From Palsa-504 sp963835775 (GTDB lineage: Bacteria > Actinomycetota > Actinomycetes > Streptosporangiales > Streptosporangiaceae): DNA of 64,000 bases. Below, in pieces: positions 33,198 to 40,980 of this stretch (its first letter is position 1; every line of letters begins with the position of its first letter). The notes under the pieces were generated by a model. That model was not told the origin of the DNA. It saw nothing but the letters and a program-made list of their open reading frames with translations, and searched no databases. The stretch lies in assembly GCA_963835775.1 (NCBI GenBank), contig CAWIHB010000019.1:12883-76882 (forward strand). Reading direction: 5' to 3'. The position numbers were made by a program, and so were the translations under genes.

Positions 33198-34435
33198 CCA
33201 CCGCGCGGCAGGACGCCGAGCGCGCCGCCGAACTCGCCGCGCTGCGCGAGGCGGTCCGTGACCTCATCGAAGGATCGGGCGGCATCGCGCCGGCCCGCCA
33301 GCGGCTGGACGCCCAGCCCGGCCACGCTGAGCCCGGCCACGCTGAGCCCGGCCACGCTGAGCCCGGCCACGCTGAGCCCGGCCACGCTGAGCCCGGCCAC
33401 GCTGAGCCCGGCGACGCGGAGCCCGGCGACGCGGAGCCCGGCTACGACGAGCAGGCCTGGCGGCTGCTCGGCGGCGAGATGGGCCTGGCCGGCCTGGGCC
33501 TGCCCGAGGACCTGGGGGGCGCCGGCGGCGGCCTGGCCGAGCTGACCGTCGTCGCCGAGGAGCTGGGCCGCTCGCTGCTGCCGGTCCCGTTCTTCTCCTC
33601 CACGGTCCTGGCCGGCCAGATCCTGGCCCGCTGCCCGGAGGGCGGACCCGACGTGCTGGCCCGGCTCTCGGCCGGCGGCGAGCTGGCCGCCTTCGCCGGA
33701 ACCGACGGCGACGGATGCTGGCGGCCCGACCGCCTGACCATCGAAGCGGAGCCGAACGGACCAGGGTGGCAGCTGCGCGGTCAGGCCGATTTTGTCCTCG
33801 ACGGGGCCAGCGCCGCTCACTTGGTGGTGGCCGCCAGAACCCCGTCCGGCTGCGACCTGTTCCTGGTCGCGGGCGACGGCGCGGGCGTCCGGCGCCGGGC
33901 GCTGCCCACACTGGACCCGACGCGCGGGCAGGCGTCGGTCAGCTTTGACGGCGCGGCCGGCGTCCCGCTGACCACTGGTGGCGGCGGGACCGCGGCGGTG
34001 GCCGCCGCACTCGACGTCGCCCTGGTCGTGCTGGCGGCGGAGCAGGTCGGCGGGACGGCCGCCTGCCTGGACATGGCCGTCGAATACGCCAAGATCCGCC
34101 ATCAGTTCAGCCGCCCGCTCGGCAGCTTCCAGGCCATCAAGCACAAGCTGGCCGACCTGCTGCTGCTGGTCGAGATGGGCCGCTCAGCCGTCGACCGCGC
34201 GCTGCTGGCCGAGCCGGACCCGGCCCGGCTGGCCGAGGCCGCGGCGGTGGCCAAGATCTGGTGCAGCGAGGCGTTCACCACGGTCGCCACCGAGAACGTG
34301 CAAGTTCACGGCGGCATCGGGTTCACCTGGGAGCACGACGCGCACCTTTACTTCAGGCGGGCCCGCGCCGACGAGCAGCTGCTCGGCGACGCAACGGTGC
34401 ACCGCGAGCGCCTGGCTGCCCTGCTGGGCTGGTAA
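33194..34435 (+). CDS. Acyl-CoA dehydrogenase with repeat insertion
   Basis: A 413-residue FadE-type flavoenzyme. Core features are LLGGEMGLAGLGLPEDLGGA, EELGRSLLPVPFFSSTVLAG, LAAEQVGGTAACLDMAVEYA, KIRHQFSRPLGSFQAIKHKL and VHGGIGFTWEHDAHLYFRRA. It oxidises an acyl-CoA to the enoyl-CoA with FAD. Near residues 42-86 it carries nine PGHAE/PGDAE-like pentapeptides in the N-terminal helical domain where most members have a short linker. The family's short subunits in steroid catabolism often form heteromers, but no second subunit is adjacent here. GTG start overlaps the preceding stop. Confidence 0.9.
   Translation: MTTARQDAERAAELAALREAVRDLIEGSGGIAPARQRLDAQPGHAEPGHAEPGHAEPGHAEPGHAEPGHAEPGDAEPGDAEPGYDEQAWRLLGGEMGLAGLGLPEDLGGAGGGLAELTVVAEELGRSLLPVPFFSSTVLAGQILARCPEGGPDVLARLSAGGELAAFAGTDGDGCWRPDRLTIEAEPNGPGWQLRGQADFVLDGASAAHLVVAARTPSGCDLFLVAGDGAGVRRRALPTLDPTRGQASVSFDGAAGVPLTTGGGGTAAVAAALDVALVVLAAEQVGGTAACLDMAVEYAKIRHQFSRPLGSFQAIKHKLADLLLLVEMGRSAVDRALLAEPDPARLAEAAAVAKIWCSEAFTTVATENVQVHGGIGFTWEHDAHLYFRRARADEQLLGDATVHRERLAALLGW
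33317..33451 (+). repeat. Nine 15-bp tandem repeats in coding DNA
   Basis: Six identical CCCGGCCACGCTGAG units (33317-33406), two CCCGGCGACGCGGAG variants (33407-33436) and one CCCGGCTACGACGAG unit (33437-33451) lie head to tail. Being multiples of 3, they add PGHAE-type pentapeptides without breaking the frame. The identical units point to recent slippage expansion. Confidence 0.9.
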
Positions 34436-34470
34436 CCGCAGGCTGCGGGGGCCGGCCTGGAAACCGGAAC

Positions 34471-34483
34471 TAGACAGCGTCTA
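34471..34483. promoter_or_regulatory. Palindrome upstream of Rieske genes
   Basis: TAGAC-AGC-GTCTA is a perfect 5-3-5 palindrome in the 118-bp gap before the small Rieske-partner gene. TAGACAGCG recurs at 45337 and TAGACAGTG at 27600, each in a control region. It is a candidate operator of a dimeric repressor. Confidence 0.4.
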
Positions 34484-34553
34484 CAGTTAGATACCGGCGG
34501 TTCGTCGTTGCGCCGCCGTCTGGTTCCACAATCCCCGAGCTGGAGGGAGCGCC

Positions 34554-34799
34554 GTGCGCAGGATTCAGCACGCCCTGAGCGGTGCCGTGTACGAGTGGGC
34601 CGAAGACGACATCGGTCCCGTGCAGGTGACGGACTCCCGTGGCCGGCAGGGCCGGTTCGACCGCAACGGGCGCTGGGTGCTCGGCGAGCTTCGCGTCGCC
34701 GACCCCGAGCTGTGCCGCTGGATCGAGAGCGGGGGGAGCAAGCCGGGCGGGGCCGCCGCGCGGAGCAGGCGATTCGAAACCGAGGAGACCTTCTCGTGA
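34554..34799 (+). CDS. Small partner protein of Rieske oxygenase, unknown
   Basis: An 81-residue protein. The N-terminus reads RRIQHALSGAVYEWAEDD, then VQVTDSRGRQGRFDRNGRWV, LGELRVADPELCRWIESG and a basic tail. It is a compact beta-rich domain with a single cysteine; no metal motif is evident. GTG at 34554 follows GGAGGGAGC, and its stop overlaps the oxygenase start (GTGA), so the two proteins are made together. It may be an assembly factor or small subunit, which is inference from coupling only. Confidence 0.7.
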   Translation: MRRIQHALSGAVYEWAEDDIGPVQVTDSRGRQGRFDRNGRWVLGELRVADPELCRWIESGGSKPGGAAARSRRFETEETFS

Positions 34800-36178
34800 C
34801 TGCGCTGCCGGCCCAGACCGCGCCCACCGGGTTCCGCGGGAACGGGCCCACCTATCAGGACCTGCTGGACATCGACAGCAAGCCGGTGCCGGCGTCGCTG
34901 CGCCGGGACGAGCCCGGCTACTTCGGGGACGCCGACATCCCGGTCGAGCGCTACCTGTCCCGGGATTTCCACGAGCTGGAGAAGGCCAGGCTCTGGAGCC
35001 GGGTGTGGCAGTTCGCCTGCCGCGAAGAGGTACTGTGCGAAGTCGGCGACACCGAGGTCTACGACATCTGCGACAAGTCGATCCTGCTGGTCCGGGCGGC
35101 GCCCGGCCCGGACGGCATCAAGGCCTACTACAACGCGTGCCTGCACCGCGGCCGGACGCTGCGCGACCAGCGCGGCCACGTCGACGAGCTGCTGTGCGCC
35201 TTCCACGGCTTCTGCTGGTCGCTGAAGGGGAGCCTCAAGCGCGTCCCCAGCGCCTGGGACTTCCCGCAGGTCCGCCCGGGCAAGTTCCGCCTGCCCGAGG
35301 TCCGGGTCGGGACCTGGGGCGGCTTCGTCTTCATCAACATGGACCCCGACTGCGAGCCGCTGGCGGACTTCCTCGGCGAGCTGCCGGCGTTCTTCGACCG
35401 CTGGCCGCTGGAGGACAGGTACACCCGGGTGCACATCTCCAAGGTGCTCAAGGTCAACTGGAAGGTCGCCCAGGAGGCGTTCATGGAGTCCTTCCACGTC
35501 ATCACCACCCATCCCCAGCTGCTGCCCGGGTTCGCCGACGCCAACAGCCAGTACGACATCTTCGGCAACGTGTCGCGGGCCATCTCGGCCCGCGGCGTGC
35601 CCAGCCCCTACCTGTCCTGGGCGCCGGACGAGCAGCAGCGCCTGAACAGCCAGATCGATCAGCGGATGGACGATCCGCCGATGCTCGAGGTGCCGGAGGG
35701 CAGCACCGCCCGCAAGACGCTGGCCGAGGCGGCCCGCCGCTCGCTGCGGTCGGTCATGAACGGGGCCTACGTGGACTCGCTCACCGATGCCGAGCTGGTC
35801 GACAGCTACTACCTGACCGTCTTCCCCAACATGCATCCCTGGGGCGGGTTCAACCAGATCACCTACCGCTTCCGGCCGAACGGCGACGATCACTCCAGCT
35901 GCATCATGGAGGTGCTGCTGCTGTCGCCGTTCCAGGGCAAGCGGCCGCCGCCAGCGGCCGAGCGCCATCTGAGCGCGGATCAGCCGTGGCGCAGCGCGGT
36001 CGATGAACTCGGCTCGCTGGCCCGGGTGTTCGACCAGGACGAATTCAACCTCGAGGCGGTGCAGAAGGGCCTGCGGACCACGCAGAAACCGGGCGTCACG
36101 TTCGGCGTCTACCAGGAGAGCAAGATCAGGCACTTCCACCACCTGCTCGGCCGCTGGCTGGCCGACCCGGACCGCTAA
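34796..36178 (+). CDS. Rieske-type aromatic-ring-hydroxylating oxygenase alpha subunit
   Basis: A 460-residue oxygenase. The Rieske [2Fe-2S] ligands are C115-x-H117 and C134-x2-H137 (CLHRGRT ... CAFHGFCW). The mononuclear iron site is NWKVAQEAFMESFHVITTHP, with H234 and H239 and acidic residues at 227 and 231. The C-terminal catalytic domain is long, with NMHPWGGFNQITYRFRPNG. It inserts oxygen into an aromatic or alicyclic ring with electrons from a ferredoxin or reductase. No beta subunit or reductase is adjacent; the reductase at 49919-50917 could serve it. GTG at 34796 follows GAGGAG. Confidence 0.93.
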   Translation: MTALPAQTAPTGFRGNGPTYQDLLDIDSKPVPASLRRDEPGYFGDADIPVERYLSRDFHELEKARLWSRVWQFACREEVLCEVGDTEVYDICDKSILLVRAAPGPDGIKAYYNACLHRGRTLRDQRGHVDELLCAFHGFCWSLKGSLKRVPSAWDFPQVRPGKFRLPEVRVGTWGGFVFINMDPDCEPLADFLGELPAFFDRWPLEDRYTRVHISKVLKVNWKVAQEAFMESFHVITTHPQLLPGFADANSQYDIFGNVSRAISARGVPSPYLSWAPDEQQRLNSQIDQRMDDPPMLEVPEGSTARKTLAEAARRSLRSVMNGAYVDSLTDAELVDSYYLTVFPNMHPWGGFNQITYRFRPNGDDHSSCIMEVLLLSPFQGKRPPPAAERHLSADQPWRSAVDELGSLARVFDQDEFNLEAVQKGLRTTQKPGVTFGVYQESKIRHFHHLLGRWLADPDR

Positions 36179-36301
36179 CTTTAGCGCTCGTCTAGTAACT
36201 GGGCACAGGAGGGTCACATGCCGCAGGACCTTCGGCACTACCGAGACAGCGCTTATTTGGGCACCATAAGGCCTACTTTCTCCCAGACCCGGAGGTGGCC
36301 G

Positions 36302-36622
36302 ATGGCCATCGGACCACATGACGTAGCTGACTTGTATCTTGCGCCCGTGGCCCTAGCGGTAGATGCGCGGATCGAGGAGCTCGGCCATCTCGATGAGGAC
36401 CAGCTGGAACACAAGGTCGCATTCCAGAGTGACTCGCAGGACTACACCCCTAAACTGAGGGAAGAGGCGCTGATCAAGACGATCACGTCCCTGGTCGATT
36501 GCCATGGCTGGGATTTGAGCTGGGATCCCCGTGGTCTTCGGCTAAGCCATGGGGCGCATACTTTCGTCCTCGGGACCCCGGCCGGGTTCCGCGAGTACAT
36601 TCACGGCAGCCCGCAGGCGTAG
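36302..36622 (+). CDS. Conserved protein of unknown function
   Basis: A 106-residue soluble protein. It reads MAIGPHDVADLYLAPVALAV, DARIEELGHLDEDQLEHKVA, then EEALIKTITSLVDCHGWDLS and SHGAHTFVLGTPAGFREYIH. The domain is mixed alpha/beta; I assign no function. Two starts have good ribosome sites: the ATG at 36302 after CCGGAGG, preferred because the conserved-looking part begins there, and an in-frame ATG at 36218 after AGGAGGG that adds 28 residues. It stands between convergent transcription units. Confidence 0.7.
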   Translation: MAIGPHDVADLYLAPVALAVDARIEELGHLDEDQLEHKVAFQSDSQDYTPKLREEALIKTITSLVDCHGWDLSWDPRGLRLSHGAHTFVLGTPAGFREYIHGSPQA

Positions 36623-36673
36623 CTCGTTGCGGGCCAGGGCCAGCACCTCGTTCGCCGTGTTCCCTGGTCGGAC

Positions 36674-37915
36674 TCAGCTGCTGCGGGGGAGCTTGGAGTA
36701 GGGGACACCTTTGTCCACCCGCGGCTCGCGGGGCAGGCCGAGGACACGCTCGCCGATGATGTTGCGCTGGATCTCGTCGGTCCCGCCCGCCAGCCGGTAG
36801 CCCGGCGCGCCGAGCAGGTGCTCGGTCCAGGCGAAGCCGTCCGGCTCCCCGCTGTCCGCGGCGATCCGCGCGCCCAGCAGGGAGCTGGCCACCTCGGCGA
36901 TCCGCATCAAGTTGGCCGACGCGACCAGCTTGCCGATGGACGCGGCGGGTCCCGGCGGGGCACCGGCCGCGGCCGCCCGGGCCACCCGCTCGGTGGTCGC
37001 CGCCCGCAGCTGGGTCCGCACGTACACGTCGGCCAGCTGCTGCCGCACCACCGGATCGGATGACTTGCCCAGCCTGCGGGCCAGCCGGAGCAGGTCCTCG
37101 AACGAGCCGCCCTTACGCCGGGTGCCCTGGCCGCTGGCGGTGCGCTCGAAACCGAGCGTGGCGTTGGCTACCTTCCAGCCCTCGCCGACCGGCCCGACCC
37201 GCATGTCGTCGCCCACCTGCACCCCGGACAGGAACACCTCGTTGAACGACGAGGCGCCGCTCATCTGCCGGATCGGCCGGATCTCCACCCCGGGCGCGTC
37301 CATCGGGATCAGGAACATGGTCAGCCCGGCCTGCTTGGCCACCTCCCGGTCGGTCCGGGCCAGCAGCAGGCCGTAGTCGGCGAACCGGGCCCCGGACGAC
37401 CACACCTTCTGCCCCTCGAGCAGCCAGCCTTGCCCTTCGGTGAACACCGCGCTGGTGGCCACCGCGGCCAGGTCCGAGCCCGCGCCCGGCTCGCTGAACA
37501 GCTGGCAGCACAGCAGGTCCGAGCGCAGGAAGGCCCGCGCGTACTTGGCCCGCTGCTCGGCGGTGCCGAACGTGGCGATGGTCGGCCCCACCAGCCCGCA
37601 GGTCACGCTGATCAGCTCCGTCGACTGGGGCGGATCGAAGGCCTGCTCCTCCTCGGTGAAGGCCACCACGTACCGCATGGAAAGGCCTGCCCCGCCCAGC
37701 TCCTCGGGCAGCGCGATGGCGCCGTACCCGGCGTCGTACCGCTGCTTGCGGTAGGCCCGTACCTTGTCCAGCAGATCGCGCTCGGCCTCCTCGGTGATGT
37801 TCTGGAACACCGCGTAATCCGCCGGCCCCTCGGGCTGCTCTGACCGGCGCGGCAGCGCCGAAGCCAGCCAGTCGCGCACCCCGGCCCGCCAGGCCTCCAT
37901 ATCCGGTTCGTTCAT
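36674..37915 (-). CDS. Acyl-CoA dehydrogenase
   Basis: A 413-residue FadE-type flavoenzyme. Diagnostic segments are YGAIALPEELGGAGLSMRYV, CQLFSEPGAGSDLAAVATSA, GWLLEGQKVWSSGARFADYG and, at the C-terminus, GTDEIQRNIIGERVLGLPRE with the FAD/CoA-binding arginine. It oxidises an acyl-CoA at the alpha-beta bond. The ATG at 37915 has no strong ribosome site. It is the last gene of the long minus-strand operon beginning at 45292, separated from the thiolase-like gene by a 145-bp gap with an interspersed repeat. Confidence 0.93.
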   Translation of the reverse strand: MNEPDMEAWRAGVRDWLASALPRRSEQPEGPADYAVFQNITEEAERDLLDKVRAYRKQRYDAGYGAIALPEELGGAGLSMRYVVAFTEEEQAFDPPQSTELISVTCGLVGPTIATFGTAEQRAKYARAFLRSDLLCCQLFSEPGAGSDLAAVATSAVFTEGQGWLLEGQKVWSSGARFADYGLLLARTDREVAKQAGLTMFLIPMDAPGVEIRPIRQMSGASSFNEVFLSGVQVGDDMRVGPVGEGWKVANATLGFERTASGQGTRRKGGSFEDLLRLARRLGKSSDPVVRQQLADVYVRTQLRAATTERVARAAAAGAPPGPAASIGKLVASANLMRIAEVASSLLGARIAADSGEPDGFAWTEHLLGAPGYRLAGGTDEIQRNIIGERVLGLPREPRVDKGVPYSKLPRSS

Positions 37916-37929
37916 CAGCTCTGCTCTCC

Positions 37930-38048
37930 GTTCGCCTCCGCGGCGCCCTAAGGCGCCGCCTTGCCAGCCTGGCCGCCTGCAGCGGCGGGCCCTCGTCGCT
38001 CGTTCCTCGCTCCTCAGTCCAGGCGACGCCGCGCCCCTCCGGCTCGCT
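37930..38048. repeat. Interspersed intergenic repeat, copy A
   Basis: This block contains the hairpin GGCGCC-CTA-AGGCGCC and the segment CCTCGTCGCT ... CGCTCCTC-x-GTCCAGGC. The same elements occur in the same order in 39218-39301, two intergenic gaps away in the same operon. Copy A has an extra insertion of about 25 bp. It may be an mRNA-processing or stabilising element. Confidence 0.6.
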
Positions 38049-38060
38049 TATCGGCACTCC

Positions 38061-39212
38061 TCACGCGGTCAGGACCGTGCACGCGCTGATGCCCGGCGCG
38101 CCGTAGACGTGGGTGAAACCGACTTGCGGCTGGCCGGCCACCTGCCGGGCCCCGGCCCGGCCCTGCAGCTGGAGCACGATGTCGATCACCTGCCGCAGCC
38201 CGGACGCGCCGACCGGCTCGCCGTTGGCCAGGCAGCCGCCGTCGGTGTTGATGGGCAGCCGGCCGGTCGGAGCCGTCTCGTTCCGGTCGATCAGCTCTTG
38301 CTGCGCGCCGTCCTCGCACAGGCCGGTCTCGGCCATGTGGTAGATCTCGGCGCCCGAGTCGGTGTCCTGCAGCTGGGCCACCTGCACGTCGGACGGGGTG
38401 ACGCCCGCGGCCGCGAAGACCGCCCGGGCGGCGTCGACGCTGGGGCTGTGGCCGGCCTGCGGCGGCAGCCACGGCGCGAACACCTCGAACGACCCGAACC
38501 GCCGGGTCCGCTTGGCCACGGCCGCCAGCCGGACCGGCCGCTGGCACAGGTCCGCGGCCCGGTCACCGCGCGCCAGCACCACCGCGGCGGCTCCCTCGCT
38601 GGGGGAGCACAGCATGTACTGGGTGAGCGGCGGGTTGATCACGCGGGCCTGCATGATCTCGTCCTCGCTGATCGCCTTGCGCCGCCAGGCGTCGGGGTTG
38701 AGCTCGCCGCAGCGGAAGGCCTTCGCCGCGACCTGGGCCAGCAGGTGCTCCTTCAGCCCGTGGGTGTGCAGGTACCTGCGGTCCTTCATGGCGAAGAACT
38801 GCGTCGTGATCATCAGCCCGGTCTCGCCGTACCAGTCCGAGTGGCCGTAGTCCGCCGGGCTGGCCGCGAACGCCCCGCGGGCGTGCTTGTCGAACCCGAC
38901 CACCAGCGCCAGGTCGGTCTCGCCCGCCCGGATCGCGTTGGCCGCCGTGGCCAGCGCGACGCCCGCGGTGGCGCACCCGTTGCGGACGTTGACGAACGGG
39001 ACGCCGGTCAAGCCGAGCACGCCGACCAGCGTGTCCGGCTTGCCCGACACATTGCTGCCGCCCACCGCGTAGCCGATGTCGGCCCAGCTCACCCCGGCGT
39101 CGGCCAGGGCCAGCCTGCTGGCCTGGGCGCCCATGGTCATGCCGGTCACGGCCGGGTCGTGCCGGCCGAACGGGTGCAGGCCGACCCCGACGATGGCCAC
39201 CTCGGTGCTCAT
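38061..39212 (-). CDS. Thiolase-fold lipid-transfer protein / aldolase (Ltp-like)
   Basis: A 383-residue SCP2-thiolase-like protein. The nucleophile-region motif is NVRNGCATAGVALATAANAI. The C-terminal GHP-x-GATG motif of true thiolases is altered to NGEPVGASGLRQV, with E for H, as in Ltp2-type proteins that cleave C-C bonds as retro-aldolases. It ends THVYGAPGISACTVL. Known Ltp2 enzymes need a DUF35 partner, and a DUF35 gene lies 97 bp upstream in the same operon. A role in releasing a short ketone or acyl unit from a CoA thioester is therefore likely. Confidence 0.88.
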   Translation of the reverse strand: MSTEVAIVGVGLHPFGRHDPAVTGMTMGAQASRLALADAGVSWADIGYAVGGSNVSGKPDTLVGVLGLTGVPFVNVRNGCATAGVALATAANAIRAGETDLALVVGFDKHARGAFAASPADYGHSDWYGETGLMITTQFFAMKDRRYLHTHGLKEHLLAQVAAKAFRCGELNPDAWRRKAISEDEIMQARVINPPLTQYMLCSPSEGAAAVVLARGDRAADLCQRPVRLAAVAKRTRRFGSFEVFAPWLPPQAGHSPSVDAARAVFAAAGVTPSDVQVAQLQDTDSGAEIYHMAETGLCEDGAQQELIDRNETAPTGRLPINTDGGCLANGEPVGASGLRQVIDIVLQLQGRAGARQVAGQPQVGFTHVYGAPGISACTVLTA

Positions 39213-39217
39213 TGTTC

Positions 39218-39301
39218 GCTCGCCTCCGGGCGCCTCAAGGCGCTGCCTTCCCTCGTCGCTTCGCTCCTCGGTCCAGGCAGCGCCGCGCCCTTCAGCTCGT
39301 T
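39218..39301. repeat. Interspersed intergenic repeat, copy B
   Basis: This copy fills the gap between the DUF35 and Ltp-like genes. It has CGCCTCCGGGCGCCTCAAGG followed by CGCTGCC and the CCTCGTCGCT ... GTCCAGGC segment of copy A (37930-38048). The hairpin is imperfect here. The genes on both sides belong to one operon, so differential mRNA decay between segments is a plausible role. Confidence 0.6.
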
Positions 39302-39309
39302 CATGGTGC

Positions 39310-39726
39310 TCATGTGCTTCCTCCCGCGGGCTGGAACGCGTAGCTGACCACCGGCGCGCCGTCCGGGCCTGCCCACAGCGGCAGCAGCGTCAGCCGCATC
39401 GGCATGCCGATCTCGAACCCGGCCGGATCGCCGACCAGCCGCGACTCGACGATCACGTCGCCCAGGTCCACATAGCCGACGCCGTACGGCGAAAAGCCGC
39501 CCTCCGGCACGCGGTAGGGGGCCTTGGGCTCAAACGCCTGCGCGGTCCAGGTCCACAAGGTGCCATGGTCCGCGAGCTCCACCGGGGCCAGGTCGGTCCC
39601 GGTGCACTTCGCGCAGCCCGCCTGGGCCGGGAACGTCACCGTGCCGCAGCTCGCGCAGCGGGCCCCGGCCAGCCGGGGCGGGTCGAGCGAGGCGAACAGC
39701 GCAGGGTCCACGGCGGTCGCGGTCAT
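39310..39726 (-). CDS. DUF35 OB-fold protein, Ltp partner
   Basis: A 138-residue protein with a rubredoxin-like zinc finger, CASCGTVTFPAQAGCAKC (C-x2-C ... C-x2-C), followed by an OB-fold acyl-CoA-binding domain (LADHGTLWTWTAQAF, YGVGYVDLGDVIVESRLVGD). Such proteins bind and stabilise Ltp-type aldolases and thiolases (ChsH2-DUF35 with Ltp2 in steroid side-chain degradation). The ATG at 39726 overlaps the acyl-CoA dehydrogenase stop. Gene order dehydrogenase-DUF35-Ltp strongly supports one acyl-CoA shortening complex. Confidence 0.9.
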   Translation of the reverse strand: MTATAVDPALFASLDPPRLAGARCASCGTVTFPAQAGCAKCTGTDLAPVELADHGTLWTWTAQAFEPKAPYRVPEGGFSPYGVGYVDLGDVIVESRLVGDPAGFEIGMPMRLTLLPLWAGPDGAPVVSYAFQPAGGST

Positions 39727-40970
39727 CCGGGCGTCTCCTTCGCGCCCCCCGTGGAGCGCTGCCAGCGCGGCGGCTCGCCGCCCTCGATAGCGCGCCTGCG
39801 CTGGCTGATGGCCCGGCGGCCGATCGCCCAGCGGTGCACCTCGGACGGCCCGTCGTAGATGCGGAACGGGCGCACCTCGCGCAGGTACCGGGACAGCAGG
39901 ACGTCGCCGGAGACGCCGAGCGCGCCGCAGATCTGCACCGACCGGTCGACCACCCGGTTGACCGCCTCGGCCACGAACGTCTTGGCCATGGAGGACTCGG
40001 TGCCGCCCCGGGCCCCGCTGTCCAGCACGGCGGCAGCGTGCCTGATCAGCGCCCGGCAGGCCGCCATGTCGATCTCCGAGTCGGCCACCAGCTGCTGGAC
40101 CATGCCCAGATCGCCGAGCAGCCCGCCGAAGGACTTGCGGGTGGCGGCCCAGTCCACCGCGATGCCGTGCGCCCGCCGGGCCAGGCCCAGCCATCGCATG
40201 CAGTGCGTCAGCCGGGCCGGGGCCAGCCGCACCTGGGCGTACTCGAAGCCCCGGTCGACCTCGCCGAGCACCGCGTCGGGCCCGACCACGCAGCCGTCAA
40301 AGACCACCTCGCCGTGCCCGCCGAACAGCCCCTCGTCCAGGGTGTCGATGTCCCGGACCACCCGCAGGCCCGGATTGTCCCCGTCGACCAGGAACATCGT
40401 GGCGCCGCCCCGCTCACCCGGCGACCCGCTGGTCCGGGCCATGCAGATCGCGAAGCCCGCGCCGCGCGCCCCGGTGATGAACCACTTCCGCCCGTCGATC
40501 CGCCAGCCGTCGCCGGTCCTGGTCGCGGTGGTCGACAGCATCGACGGGTCGGCCCCGGCCCCGGGGGCCGGCTCGGTCATCGCGAAGCAGGACCTGATCT
40601 CGCCCGTCACCAGCGGGCGCAGGTAGCGCTCCTTCTGCTCCTGCGTGGCCACCACCTCGAGCAGGTGCATGTTGCCCTCGTCCGGCGCCGCGCAGTTGAG
40701 CGCGAGCGGGCCGAGCAGCGAGTAGCCCGCCTCCTCGAACACCACCGACTGGCCGCGCACGTCCAGCCCGCAGCCGCCCCACTCGGCGGCCACGTGCGGG
40801 GCCAGCAGCCCGGCCTCGGCGGCCTGCTTCTGCAGCGAGCGGCGCAGCTCATCCGGTGCCGTGTGCACCGAACCGGCGGTCTCCTCCTCTACCGGGATTA
40901 CTACGTCGCGGACGAAGTCCCTGGTCCGCGCGGCCAGCGCCTCGACCTCGGGCGGCACGGTGATGTCCAT
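39723..40970 (-). CDS. Acyl-CoA dehydrogenase
   Basis: A 415-residue enzyme of the larger (FadE26/CaiA-like) branch. Key segments are HVAAEWGGCGLDVRGQSVVF, CFAMTEPAPGAGADPSMLST, WRIDGRKWFITGARGAGFAI, VGPDAVLGEVDRGFEYAQVR, and YLREVRPFRIYDGPSEVHRW with the C-terminal R-A-I motif. It forms a double bond in an acyl-CoA before the hydration/aldol steps of the downstream proteins. The ATG at 40970 follows GAGGGAGAG. It is 10 bp from the MDR gene and overlaps the DUF35 start. Confidence 0.93.
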   Translation of the reverse strand: MDITVPPEVEALAARTRDFVRDVVIPVEEETAGSVHTAPDELRRSLQKQAAEAGLLAPHVAAEWGGCGLDVRGQSVVFEEAGYSLLGPLALNCAAPDEGNMHLLEVVATQEQKERYLRPLVTGEIRSCFAMTEPAPGAGADPSMLSTTATRTGDGWRIDGRKWFITGARGAGFAICMARTSGSPGERGGATMFLVDGDNPGLRVVRDIDTLDEGLFGGHGEVVFDGCVVGPDAVLGEVDRGFEYAQVRLAPARLTHCMRWLGLARRAHGIAVDWAATRKSFGGLLGDLGMVQQLVADSEIDMAACRALIRHAAAVLDSGARGGTESSMAKTFVAEAVNRVVDRSVQICGALGVSGDVLLSRYLREVRPFRIYDGPSEVHRWAIGRRAISQRRRAIEGGEPPRWQRSTGGAKETPG

Positions 40971-40980
40971 CGGCTCTCCC

